Part shown: positions 50,434-60,902 of the stretch, piece after piece
Numbering within the stretch: the stretch's first letter is position 1
How the letters are laid out: each line of letters opens with the position of its first letter
DNA from: Nocardioides sp. NBC_00368
Lineage (GTDB): Bacteria; Actinomycetota; Actinomycetes; Propionibacteriales; Nocardioidaceae
Length of the DNA stretch: 64,000 nt
Direction of reading: 5' to 3'
Assembly (NCBI RefSeq): GCF_036090055.1
Contig: NZ_CP107970.1
Location: forward strand, 4,156,501 to 4,220,500
The notes under the pieces: generated by a model
The model's input: only the letters and a program-made list of their open reading frames with translations
Told to the model about the DNA's origin: nothing
The model's database searches: none
Program-made: the position numbers and the translations under genes

Positions 50434-50439
50434 AGGTTA
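50434..50439 (-). promoter_or_regulatory. -10 box of the mcc tetR leaderless promoter
   Basis: TAACCT on the minus strand, 6 bp before the ATG at 50427. It equals the half-site and -10 word of the mcc operator. Confidence 0.45.
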
Positions 50440-50460
50440 GCCGCTATTCACCCGTTCGAG

Positions 50461-51119
50461 TCACTCCTCCAGCATGTGACGCGCCCGAAGCACCGCGTCG
50501 AGTGCGATCTCGACGTCATCGACCTGGTCGCGCGTCGCCTCGCCGACCGGAGCCGCTCGGACGATCTCCGGTCCCGGACGCAGACGCCCGATCAGCTCCT
50601 CGCGCTCCGCGCCACGTAGGTGAAGCAGCACAGTGGCGTCGCGGTCGACCGTCCAGCAAAGCTGGTGGAGCACCGCCAGCGAGTGGCCGCACACCGCATG
50701 CCAGTGCCCGCAGGTGCAGGTCACCGCGAGCTCGTCGCCGTAGGGGACCAGCTCGACCCCGGCCTCCTCGGCATGCTCGGCCACGTCCAGCGGAAGCTCG
50801 CCGACGAGGAGGGCCTCCGCCCGCTCGGCCGAGGCACCGAGGACCTCCGAGAGCGCGGCGACGTCGTCTGCACTCAGCACCGGAACCGTGCCGGTCACCG
50901 TCCACAGCCCGCGCTCGTCATCCACCGCGGCCGCGAACCGGCCGGCCTCGACGACCAGCCCTCCGATCCGCCCCGAGCGGGCCAGCGAGCGGGCTCCGGA
51001 GAGCTGGTTGTCGTCGTAGGCCAGCTCCTCGACCGCCCGCAGGAACGCTCGCCCCCACCAGGACTCGACCCGCACCATCCCACGCCGGTGCGGCTCGCGA
51101 GCGAAGGTCAGCGCCAGAC

Positions 51120-51123
<4 letters not shown>
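50461..51123 (-). CDS. SWIM zinc finger domain-containing protein
   Basis: A 220-residue protein with a SWIM motif CTCGHWHAVCGH (CxC...CxH) at about residues 135-146. The N-terminus has REPHRRGMVRVESWWGRAFLRAVEEL, conserved in proteins paired with SNF2 helicases. The ATG overlaps the helicase stop (ATGA), so the two proteins are made together and probably act as one complex on nucleic acids. Confidence 0.88.
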
Positions 51124-53834
<2,711 letters not shown>

Positions 53835-53841
53835 GGACACG

Positions 53842-53847
53842 ACCGTA
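53842..53847 (-). promoter_or_regulatory. -10 box of the helicase promoter
   Basis: TACGGT on the minus strand, 7 bp before the ATG at 53834. Confidence 0.35.
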
Positions 53848-53869
53848 GCCGTCCCCACCGACAGGGTTT

Positions 53870-53887
53870 CTCATCCTCGAGGATGAG
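53870..53887. promoter_or_regulatory. 18-bp perfect palindrome between divergent helicase and molybdoenzyme genes
   Basis: CTCATCCTCGAGGATGAG is fully self-complementary and lies 23-40 bp upstream of the helicase -10 box. It has no loop, so a dimeric regulator site is likelier than an RNA hairpin. The binding protein is unknown. Confidence 0.55.
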
Positions 53888-53944
53888 GGAGCCGACCCCA
53901 GAGGTTGAGGCGCCGCATGCCAAGGCCCTGCCACGGTGGCTGAC

Positions 53945-54667
53945 ATGACCGAGACCATCCATCCGCACGCCGTCCTCCCGCCAGGCCAGCGGCGCATCGA
54001 CTTCTTCCCGCGCTTCGGGCGACGCGTCGCCCAGCCCCCACCGACCGTGCCCGCACATCCGACGGTGGTCTTCGGCGGAGCGCTCACCGCGCCGGTCGAG
54101 ATCGCCCTGGACGAGCTGACCGGCGCCGATCGTCGCGAGCTCCACGCCGACTTCCACTGCGTTGCCGGCTGGTCGGTGACCGACCTCTCCTGGGAGGGCG
54201 TCGCCTTCGCCGACGTCTATCAGCGGTACGTCGCCCCGGCCGTCCGACCCGGCACGACCGTCACCCACGTGCTGGTCCGCGGCCTCGACGGCGAGCACTT
54301 CGTAGGCCGGCTCGACGACCTCCTGGCCGACGACGTGCTGCTCGCCGACCGGCTCGACGGCCGGCCGCTCGACGGCGATCACGGGGCGCCGTTGCGACTG
54401 GTCAACCCCGCGCAGTACGGGTACGCCAACATCAAGCACGTGTGCCGCATCGACGTGCTCGCCGCCACTCCGACGGCAGACTCCCCGGCGCTGCTCGACC
54501 GGCTGCTGCAGTCCCACCCGCGGGCGCGAGTCTGGGAGGAGGAGCGCCACGGCACGCTGCCCGGCTGGCTGATCCGGCCGATCTACCGGGTGATCAAGGC
54601 GTTCATGCTCTCCGCGGCCGCTCGACGCAGTGAGTCAGGTCACCATTCAAAAGTAAATAATGGCTAG
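53945..54667 (+). CDS. Molybdopterin-dependent oxidoreductase (SUOX/YedY-like)
   Basis: A 240-residue protein of the sulfite-oxidase-like Moco fold. It starts LPPGQRRIDFFPRFG, and the probable molybdenum ligand is Cys72 in ADFHCVAGWSVTDLSWEGV. LVNPAQYGYANIKHVCRID follows. No Tat signal is visible, so it seems cytoplasmic or is exported by an unusual route. The C-terminus ends in a hydrophobic segment (PGWLIRPIYRVIKAFML). The substrate is unknown. Confidence 0.87.
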   Translation: MTETIHPHAVLPPGQRRIDFFPRFGRRVAQPPPTVPAHPTVVFGGALTAPVEIALDELTGADRRELHADFHCVAGWSVTDLSWEGVAFADVYQRYVAPAVRPGTTVTHVLVRGLDGEHFVGRLDDLLADDVLLADRLDGRPLDGDHGAPLRLVNPAQYGYANIKHVCRIDVLAATPTADSPALLDRLLQSHPRARVWEEERHGTLPGWLIRPIYRVIKAFMLSAAARRSESGHHSKVNNG

Positions 54668-54687
54668 GGGACCTATCAACCCACACG

Positions 54688-54693
54688 TAGGCT
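54688..54693 (+). promoter_or_regulatory. -10 box of the MFS transporter leaderless promoter
   Basis: TAGGCT, 8 bp before the GTG at 54702, which has no ribosome-binding site. Confidence 0.45.
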
Positions 54694-54701
54694 GTCAACC
54701 C

Positions 54702-56309
54702 GTGACAGACATTTCTGCCAAGCCTGAGAAGGCGCCAGACGATCACCTCGACAAGAGCGTGCTCATCGTCGCGGGCGTCGTCGTGCTCGGATCGATCATG
54801 TCGATCCTCGACATCACCGTTGTCTCCGTCGCACTGGAGACCTTCCAGCGCGAGTTCGACGCCACCTCTGCCGAGGTCGCCTGGACGATGACCGGCTACA
54901 CCCTCGCCCTGGCGACGGTGATCCCGCTGACCGGTTGGGCCGCCGACCGGTTCGGCACCAAACGCCTCTACATGACCGCGATCGTGCTCTTCGCGCTCGG
55001 CTCGGCGCTGTGCGCCCTGGCCACCACGCTGCCCATGCTGGTCGGCTTCCGGGTCCTCCAGGGCCTCGGCGGCGGCATGCTGATGCCGCTCGGCATGACG
55101 ATCCTGACCCGCGCCGCCGGCCCCGAGCGGGTCGGTCGCGTGATGGCGATCCTCGGCGTACCCATGCTCCTCGGCCCGATCCTCGGCCCGATCATCGGTG
55201 GCGCGCTGATCGACTCGGCCTCGTGGCACTGGATCTTCCTGATCAACATCCCGATCGGCGTCATCGCCATCGTCTACGCCTGGCGGGCGCTGCCCAAGGA
55301 CCACGTCGAGCCGTCGCAGTCCTTCGACTTCCTCGGCATGGTGCTGCTGTCCCCGGGGCTGGCGCTGTTCCTCTACGGCGTCTCCTCGATCCCCGAGGCC
55401 GGCACGATCCTGGACACCAAGGTGCTCTCCTTCATGGTCGCGGGCCTGGTGCTGATCGCCGCGTTCATCCCGTGGGCGCTGTCGTCCCGCAACGACCACC
55501 CGCTGATCGACGTACGCCTCTTCGGCAACAAGGAGCTCACCGTCGCGGTGATCACCCTGTCGATCTTCGCGATGGCGTTCTTCGGTGCCTCGCTGCTCTT
55601 CCCGCTCTACTACCAGCAGGTACGCGGCGAGGACGCCCTCCACGCCGGTCTGCTGCTGGCTCCGCAGGGTCTGGGCGCGATGGTCACGATGCCGCTCGCC
55701 GGCATGCTCGCCGACCGCACCGGCCCGGGCAAGATCGTCCTCAGCGGCCTCACCACGATCGCGGTGGGCATGTTCATGTTCTCGCGGCTCGACGACGCCA
55801 CGCCCTACTGGTACCTCCTCGTGTCCCTGTTCATCATGGGCCTCGGCATGGGCGCGACGATGATGCCGACCTTCGCGGCCGCCCAGGCGACGCTGCGCGA
55901 GCACACCATCGCGCGCGGTACGACCCTTGTGAACATCGTCCAGCAGGTCGCCGCCTCCGCCGGCACCGCGCTCTTCTCGGTGCTGCTCACGAACGCCCTG
56001 TCGGGCAAGGAGTCGATCTCCGCCGCGGACGACCTCGCCGACAAGCTCGGTGTCCCGGCCGGCGGTCTGGAGAAGTTCCTGGCGGACCCCGCCAACCAGC
56101 AGAAGGTCGGAGAAGCCGCTGCTTCGCTGGGTCTCGACCCGGCCAAGCTGCCGGAGGTCTTCAAGGCGATCCCGGTCGAGATGGCCGAGGCCTTCTCGAC
56201 CACCTTCGTGATCGCCGCGATCCTGGTGCTCGCCACGCTCATCCCGGCGTGGTTCCTGCCCAAGAGCAAGGCCGAGCACGGAGCCGCCGCTCCGACGGTG
56301 CTCCACTGA
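54702..56309 (+). CDS. MFS transporter, DHA2 drug-efflux family (14 TM)
   Basis: A 535-residue proton-coupled exporter. Motif C-like and A-like signatures: LDITVVSVALETFQ in helix 1, GWAADRFGTKRLY (motif A), FRVLQGLGGGMLMPLG, LGPILGPIIGGALID (antiporter motif) and WHWIFLINIPIG. A long external loop (about residues 420-490, SGKESISAADDLADK...) precedes the last helix. It probably exports a drug-like compound. GTG 54702 is preferred to ATG 54660 on promoter spacing. A GH114 lipoprotein gene follows, overlapping the stop. Confidence 0.93.
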   Translation: MTDISAKPEKAPDDHLDKSVLIVAGVVVLGSIMSILDITVVSVALETFQREFDATSAEVAWTMTGYTLALATVIPLTGWAADRFGTKRLYMTAIVLFALGSALCALATTLPMLVGFRVLQGLGGGMLMPLGMTILTRAAGPERVGRVMAILGVPMLLGPILGPIIGGALIDSASWHWIFLINIPIGVIAIVYAWRALPKDHVEPSQSFDFLGMVLLSPGLALFLYGVSSIPEAGTILDTKVLSFMVAGLVLIAAFIPWALSSRNDHPLIDVRLFGNKELTVAVITLSIFAMAFFGASLLFPLYYQQVRGEDALHAGLLLAPQGLGAMVTMPLAGMLADRTGPGKIVLSGLTTIAVGMFMFSRLDDATPYWYLLVSLFIMGLGMGATMMPTFAAAQATLREHTIARGTTLVNIVQQVAASAGTALFSVLLTNALSGKESISAADDLADKLGVPAGGLEKFLADPANQQKVGEAAASLGLDPAKLPEVFKAIPVEMAEAFSTTFVIAAILVLATLIPAWFLPKSKAEHGAAAPTVLH

Positions 56310-57169
56310 TCGGCTCACGCGCACGTACGCAGGGCCGGGCTGCCGCTGGCAGCCCGGCCCTCGTCGCACTTGTCGGGTCGTTCGCCTTGGTGGCCTGCGG
56401 GTCCGCCGCGGCGCCGTTTGCCGACACGGCGCCCGATCTCCCACCCACCGACGGCGTCTTCGACTACCAGCTCGGTGGCATCGCCGATCAACTGTCCGAC
56501 GGCACCCCGATCGACGTGGTTGCCCGCGACGCCACGGCCGGGCCCCTCGATAGCGCCTACAACGTCTGCTACGTCAACGGCTTCCAGACCCAGCCCGGCG
56601 CCGACTGGTCCGAGCACCCATCAGCGCTGCTCCGCGACGCCTCCGGCGATCCCGTACGCGACCCCGACTGGCCCGATGAGCTCATCCTCGACCCCTCCAC
56701 CGCCTCAGCGCGTTCGGCGATCGTCGAGATGGTCGGTCCGGTCATCGAGAGCTGCGCGGAGTCGGGCTTCGACGCCGTCGAGATCGACAACCTCGACACT
56801 TGGACCCGCTTCGACTCGATCTCCCGGGAAGGCGCCTTAGCCCTGGCCTCAGCGTACGTGACCACCGCTCACGACCTCGGCCTCGCGATCGCCCAGAAGA
56901 ACGCCGCCGAAGCCGCCCGGCCGGCTCACGACGACCTCGGCTTCGACTTCGCCGTCGTCGAAGAATGCGGCGCCTACCACGAATGTGCCGCCTACACCGA
57001 CGTCTACGGCTCCCACGTGCTCCAGATCGAGTACCCCGACTCCCTCGCCGAGGCCGGCCACGCCTTCGCTGATGTCTGCGCCGACCCCCACCGCGCCCCG
57101 CTCACCATCCTCCGCGACCGCGACCTCGTCGGGCAGGACGATCCGGCGTACGTCTACGAGGCGTGCTAG
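56306..57169 (+). CDS. GH114-like (endo alpha-1,4-polygalactosaminidase) lipoprotein
   Basis: A roughly 287-residue lipoprotein. The signal peptide (RARTQGR... LVALVGSFALVAC) ends in a lipobox with cysteine about residue 32. The domain has VFDYQLGG, CYVNGFQTQ, DGVEIDN-like FDAVEIDNLDTW (likely catalytic Asp/Glu) and VVEECGAYHEC, matching the GH114 family of poly-galactosamine hydrolases. The reading frame has no ATG/GTG/TTG near the signal peptide. A CTG at 56306 overlapping the MFS stop (CTGA) gives a perfect lipoprotein; GTG 56249 inside the MFS gene is the alternative. Confidence 0.85.
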   Translation: MIGSRARTQGRAAAGSPALVALVGSFALVACGSAAAPFADTAPDLPPTDGVFDYQLGGIADQLSDGTPIDVVARDATAGPLDSAYNVCYVNGFQTQPGADWSEHPSALLRDASGDPVRDPDWPDELILDPSTASARSAIVEMVGPVIESCAESGFDAVEIDNLDTWTRFDSISREGALALASAYVTTAHDLGLAIAQKNAAEAARPAHDDLGFDFAVVEECGAYHECAAYTDVYGSHVLQIEYPDSLAEAGHAFADVCADPHRAPLTILRDRDLVGQDDPAYVYEAC

Positions 57170-57202
57170 GGCTCGACCGCCAACGGTCTACTCGCTGCAT
57201 GA

Positions 57203-57697
57203 TCAGCGGGCAAAGAGCTTCCCAAGCACGCTTCCGTGCTGCCATCCGTGAGACTCGAGCCACCTAAAGAGCGGCTCCTTGATCCGACTCGTCTCGAATG
57301 AGTACGCGACAGGTTGGAAACCAACCGTGTCATCACCGTCATTAGTCGTGGAGCGGTTGACGCCGCCGAACTCAAAATGCCACTTCTTCTTGACCATCTT
57401 CCCTGATGACCAACTCTGTTCCGCCCCGAAGCTGAACCCGTCGCCTGTGAAGCCTGCGTGAGCCTCGGTCTCCGAACTGTGATCCTGGTAGTCGAACGTG
57501 CCGTTTCGCTCATTCAGGGTGACTATCAGGCGATATGACTCGTCAATGTGAGTTACCTCAGTGCGATACAGACTGGTGGCTTTGGCCACGTCCCACCAGC
57601 CAAGGATCTGAGTGCCTTGGGCGAAGAAGCTGAAAGGTTGACTCTCGACATTCAGCGTCACGATCTCCGGCAACATTTGAGCGAGTGGCGTCGGCAT
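57203..57697 (-). CDS. Hypothetical protein at the edge of the low-GC island
   Basis: A 164-residue soluble protein that I do not recognise. It starts MPTPLAQMLPEIVTLNVESQ and contains WWDVAKATSLYRTEVTHIDESYRLIVTLNERNG, alternating beta strands, and a C-terminal RWLESHGWQHGSVLGKLFAR. Codon use is clearly less GC-biased than in genes before 57 kb, consistent with recent acquisition. It could be an immunity or accessory protein of the type VII cluster. Confidence 0.6.
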   Translation of the reverse strand: MPTPLAQMLPEIVTLNVESQPFSFFAQGTQILGWWDVAKATSLYRTEVTHIDESYRLIVTLNERNGTFDYQDHSSETEAHAGFTGDGFSFGAEQSWSSGKMVKKKWHFEFGGVNRSTTNDGDDTVGFQPVAYSFETSRIKEPLFRWLESHGWQHGSVLGKLFAR

Positions 57698-57878
57698 GTC
57701 TACTTTCTACCTCGGAATGGACCGGTTGGCCAGCGACACGGGTGCTTGGGCGGCCCGTCGATCCCACGCAGCCACACACTGGTCTCCCAAACTTGGGTAG
57801 CTTCTGATCTAATGGGTCGCAGGTCCAGACTCGGACCAAAGTAGCGCCATCGTCGTCTAACTAACCTAAGGACCACCT

Positions 57879-58175
57879 ATGCTCGGAAGAAGAGTGGCAT
57901 CCTTCCCGCTGGCCATCATCGTGCTGTTTGGATCGTCCGCGTGCGGCGGCAGCATCCAGGAACGCAGCTTGGAGAAGAACGTAGCTGATCAACTTGAAGA
58001 AATGGCGGGGCAACGGCCGGATGAAGTTGATTGTCCCGGCGACCTGAAGGCTGAAGTGGGCGCCGACATCCGGTGCACACTCACTGCCGGCGGAGAAGAG
58101 ATCGGCCTCACCGTAACCGTCACATCCGTAGACGGAACCGACGCGAAGTACGAGATCCAGGTTGACGAGAAGTAG
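57879..58175 (+). CDS. DUF4333 lipoprotein
   Basis: A 98-residue lipoprotein. Signal peptide with lipobox SSAC, cysteine at about residue 23, then the DUF4333 core: VADQLEEMAGQRPDEVDCPGDLKAEVGADIRCTLT and GLTVTVTSVDG. The two later cysteines probably form a disulfide. AAGGACC precedes the ATG. DUF4333 proteins are common beside type VII and lipoprotein genes in actinobacteria; function unknown. Confidence 0.85.
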   Translation: MLGRRVASFPLAIIVLFGSSACGGSIQERSLEKNVADQLEEMAGQRPDEVDCPGDLKAEVGADIRCTLTAGGEEIGLTVTVTSVDGTDAKYEIQVDEK

Positions 58176-58181
58176 CCCTGG

Positions 58182-58706
58182 TCAGTCTCGCGCCGCAGCG
58201 AGCATCTCCTCGGCGCCCGGGACAATCCTTGCCTCCGCCAAAAAGTCGCGGAACTCGGATCCGACGACCGGCCATTGCGCAAACTTGCAGGTGACAGCGA
58301 ATACCAAAATGATCCGCTTCCATGGGAACTCGCTGTCCACGATCGCCTGAAAAACCTGCGCCTGATACAGGTCAAACCGAGATCCATCTATCGTTGCGTC
58401 CATTTCGATCAACTGCACAATCGCAGGCGCGCCATCCGATTCAATTTCAGTACGCTTCACCAAGTCAACGGCCAACAAAGTCTGGCGCATCGACTGCAAA
58501 GTCTCGTCCGCGACCATGCCGAGCGTAGAGGCATCGACTCGAAAGGATCCTCTGACGCTCAGAACGGGTGTGTAACTCAGGTCGTTCGGATCCACACGGA
58601 CAGCCGTGAAAGCCGCGTCACCTGCACCAACCTCTTTCGAATCCACCGAGTGCCATCGCTTATTCGGCAGCGCAACGTCTATAGGTATCGGCAATCCCAC
58701 CCCCAT
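58182..58706 (-). CDS. DcrB/LpqN-like protein, last gene of the type VII module
   Basis: A 174-residue soluble protein. It starts VGLPIPIDVALPNKRW and has a beta-rich pattern (YTPVLSVRGSF; LQSMRQTLLAVDLVKRTEIESDG; YQAQVFQAI; ILVFAVTCKFAQW), similar in layout to DcrB/LpqN/PsbP-like proteins. It lacks a signal peptide, unlike most LpqN relatives. The ATG overlaps the stop of the secreted protein gene (ATGA). A chaperone or immunity role for that protein is possible. Similarity is by pattern only. Confidence 0.65.
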   Translation of the reverse strand: MGVGLPIPIDVALPNKRWHSVDSKEVGAGDAAFTAVRVDPNDLSYTPVLSVRGSFRVDASTLGMVADETLQSMRQTLLAVDLVKRTEIESDGAPAIVQLIEMDATIDGSRFDLYQAQVFQAIVDSEFPWKRIILVFAVTCKFAQWPVVGSEFRDFLAEARIVPGAEEMLAAARD

Positions 58707-60151
58707 CAGAGAAGCCCTCCGATCGCCTTTACAACCGACTTTCCAGTATCGACCATTTCTATCGGGTCATATTGCAACTTATCCACGACGCGCAAGAGGT
58801 CTTCTGGGTCGCGCGCAATATCGAGATACTCTCCCGAGTCCAGAGTGACCTTGTCGTAGATGTCGCTGGGGTTTTGAATCATATCCTTTCCTGTCGCGGC
58901 GATCTCCGGAAAGTCGACGACGATGTTCGGCTTCACGGTTCCCCCGAGCCCGAGCGCGAAGCCCGCCTCCGGCTCCAAAGAGAATCGACCTCCATCCCAA
59001 GACATGTTCAGGTCGGCCACGTATCCCGCACCAGCCCATGCCTCGGCGTCTAGACCGAGTCCAAAACCACCAAAGGTGACGTCACCCCCTCCACCCGCTT
59101 TGCCGCCAGCAAAAGCCTCGACCCCCGCATCGACGCCGCCGTTATCGACCGACAGGGAGTTGTTGAACTCCGTTCCGATCGACCCCTGGGCATTGCCACT
59201 CCCATTCCAGTATCCATGTTCAACGTTGAACTCACGCTCACCCTGCGCAATTTGAATATGCGCGTTGGCTTCTAGCTTGATTCCATCCTTGCTAAAGGTT
59301 CCTACGACTTCGCCGCCAACACCGTAGAGCGTATATTTTCCCTCTCCGGCGACCTTGACTTCCCCGACGCCTTCTTCCCACTTTTCTTCAAGTTGGAAGG
59401 CGTAGATCTCCCCGTTGGCGTGGATCAACTGGAGAGTATCGCCGTCGACCTTATACCCTTGTATCTCGCCATTGCCGCCGAGAAGGTCGCCAGGAATGCC
59501 TGCCTCCTTGAACTTTTTGCGGAGGTCGTCCCTCAGGCTTCGGAAGCCTCGACGTTTTAGATCCGCCTTGGCTTGTGCGGTCTCCGTCGCAGACGCGCCT
59601 GCCCGATCGAGAGCTTCTCGTGCATCCTCAAGAATCTCTTTAGCATCCTTTCGAAGAGGCTCTCCTGGGTCAACGAACGGTCCCGGGTGAGCGAAACCGA
59701 TCAAGGGAATCGACTGGCCGCTCCTGATCGCGGCGTTGTGCTCAGCGACCTGGCGGTTATAGCCGTCGACGGCCGCATTGTGCTCAGCCAAAGCCTTCTT
59801 GGTTGCCGCTTCGCCCTCGTTCCACTTGTCGATCGCGCTTTGCGCGCGGTCCTGTGCACGGCCAAGAGCATCCGCGTAGGTGTTCAGGCGCGTGCCCACG
59901 CTCTTGAGGCTTTCGCGGTAAGTCTCGAACTTCTGGGTTTCGCTCGCCTTCTCGTAGATGTACCCGGCCTTGCCGAGACCGCCTTCCCAAGTCGGAACCG
60001 CGAGGCCCTCTATCCTGTCGAGTAGATTCCCGATACGCCTCTGCTCGTCGAGGATCGCCGTGGCTTGTTCAGCCACGGCCGCCACGTCACCAACGATCAA
60101 CGCCTTCGGATCATCGGTTGCGCCAAGTTCGGCGCCCTTCGGGAGCGCCAT
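58706..60151 (-). CDS. Putative type VII-secreted protein with WXG/LXG-like N-terminus and Gly-rich beta domain
   Basis: A 481-residue protein. Residues 1-140 are helical with PKALIVGDVAAVAEQATAIL, a W-E-G turn (VPTWEGGLGKAGY) and KWNEGEAATKKALAEHNAAV, matching the putative T7SS-secreted N-terminal domain. A second helical part (150-230) leads to a beta-rich glycine-dense domain (about 270-440; DAGVEAFAGGKAGGGGDV, LDAEAWAGAGYVADL). The final 45 residues (IYDKVTLDSGEYLDI...) are acidic and lack an obvious nuclease motif. It overlaps both neighbours by ATGA junctions. Confidence 0.78.
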   Translation of the reverse strand: MALPKGAELGATDDPKALIVGDVAAVAEQATAILDEQRRIGNLLDRIEGLAVPTWEGGLGKAGYIYEKASETQKFETYRESLKSVGTRLNTYADALGRAQDRAQSAIDKWNEGEAATKKALAEHNAAVDGYNRQVAEHNAAIRSGQSIPLIGFAHPGPFVDPGEPLRKDAKEILEDAREALDRAGASATETAQAKADLKRRGFRSLRDDLRKKFKEAGIPGDLLGGNGEIQGYKVDGDTLQLIHANGEIYAFQLEEKWEEGVGEVKVAGEGKYTLYGVGGEVVGTFSKDGIKLEANAHIQIAQGEREFNVEHGYWNGSGNAQGSIGTEFNNSLSVDNGGVDAGVEAFAGGKAGGGGDVTFGGFGLGLDAEAWAGAGYVADLNMSWDGGRFSLEPEAGFALGLGGTVKPNIVVDFPEIAATGKDMIQNPSDIYDKVTLDSGEYLDIARDPEDLLRVVDKLQYDPIEMVDTGKSVVKAIGGLL

Positions 60152-60597
60152 CAGTCGGCCCTCGGCGCAGTCGATGGCGGAGGGGTCAACGGTGAGAACT
60201 GCGCACCGTCTTGACCGTAGATGTTTGGCAGCGGCTGCACATTCCCAGGTGATCGGCCATGAAGGTACGGCAGCGGCGTCAACTTGCTGCTTCCGCCGCC
60301 CTCCGCCCAAGACCCCGGTCGCATCAGATCTGCACTGTCGAGGTCGGCTTGCTCATAGTGGCGAGCCTTGTCGAGGAGGTACTCGGACAGCGACCCCAGA
60401 CCCTTACCCAGTTCTCGCCGAGCGTCCCTGGCTTGCGACAACACCTCCTTCACCCAGGAAGCGACCTCGATGTGGCCAACAAGGTCCGGCCCCAGGGGCG
60501 AGTCCGGCATTTTGGATGAGCCAAGGTCCTGGCGCAGTTCGTCGTACTTGCCCGCTGTGCGTCGTAAGTCGTCGACCGTGACTTCGTACCCGTTCAT
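60151..60597 (-). CDS. Small ESX-type secretion target with YxxxD signal
   Basis: A 148-residue WXG100-size helical protein followed by a proline-rich tail. After two helices (LRRTAGKYDELRQDL; VKEVLSQARDARRELGKGLGSLSEYLLDKA) it has HYEQAD, a YxxxD motif known as a type VII export signal. The tail (LTPLPYLHGRSPGN...PPPSTAPRAD) is disordered. It is the first gene of the coupled module and may pair with the next product for export. Confidence 0.72.
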   Translation of the reverse strand: MNGYEVTVDDLRRTAGKYDELRQDLGSSKMPDSPLGPDLVGHIEVASWVKEVLSQARDARRELGKGLGSLSEYLLDKARHYEQADLDSADLMRPGSWAEGGGSSKLTPLPYLHGRSPGNVQPLPNIYGQDGAQFSPLTPPPSTAPRAD

Positions 60598-60623
60598 CGC
60601 AAATCCCCCGTGCGGTGTGGTTC

Positions 60624-60902
60624 CTACTCGTCTTCTTCCCCAGAAGTCAGCAGTTCAAACACATCCAACACAAGAAAAACCTGTCTACCCGAGGAAACAG
60701 GAGCCTTCGAGGCCCAAGTTAAAGTTGGCACGATCACAGCGTCGCAGTCAACGCCAATCTCATGCCACTGACGCTGTCCGTGGCGCCAGCTCGACGAACG
60801 GGCGTCGGGCGATCGCCGTGGACAGCGCGGAACTTTGCGTTTTAGCTGCGGCGGTTCTTGCCGTCGCTTATGTCGTCGCCTTGCGTTGCATTCGGAACCC
60901 AC
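60624..60902 (-). CDS. Possible small protein, start uncertain
   Basis: The last 50 codons of this frame (QWHEIGVDCDAVIVPTLTWASKAP...DVFELLTSGEEDE) look like a real soluble protein and end just upstream of the secretion-target gene. The only in-frame start candidates (GTG at 60902, ATG at 60974) lie inside the 3' end of the larger substrate gene and encode arginine-rich shadow sequence. It is either a small coupled gene with an unusual start or the tail of a disrupted gene. Confidence 0.3.
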   Translation of the reverse strand: MGSECNARRRHKRRQEPPQLKRKVPRCPRRSPDARSSSWRHGQRQWHEIGVDCDAVIVPTLTWASKAPVSSGRQVFLVLDVFELLTSGEEDE

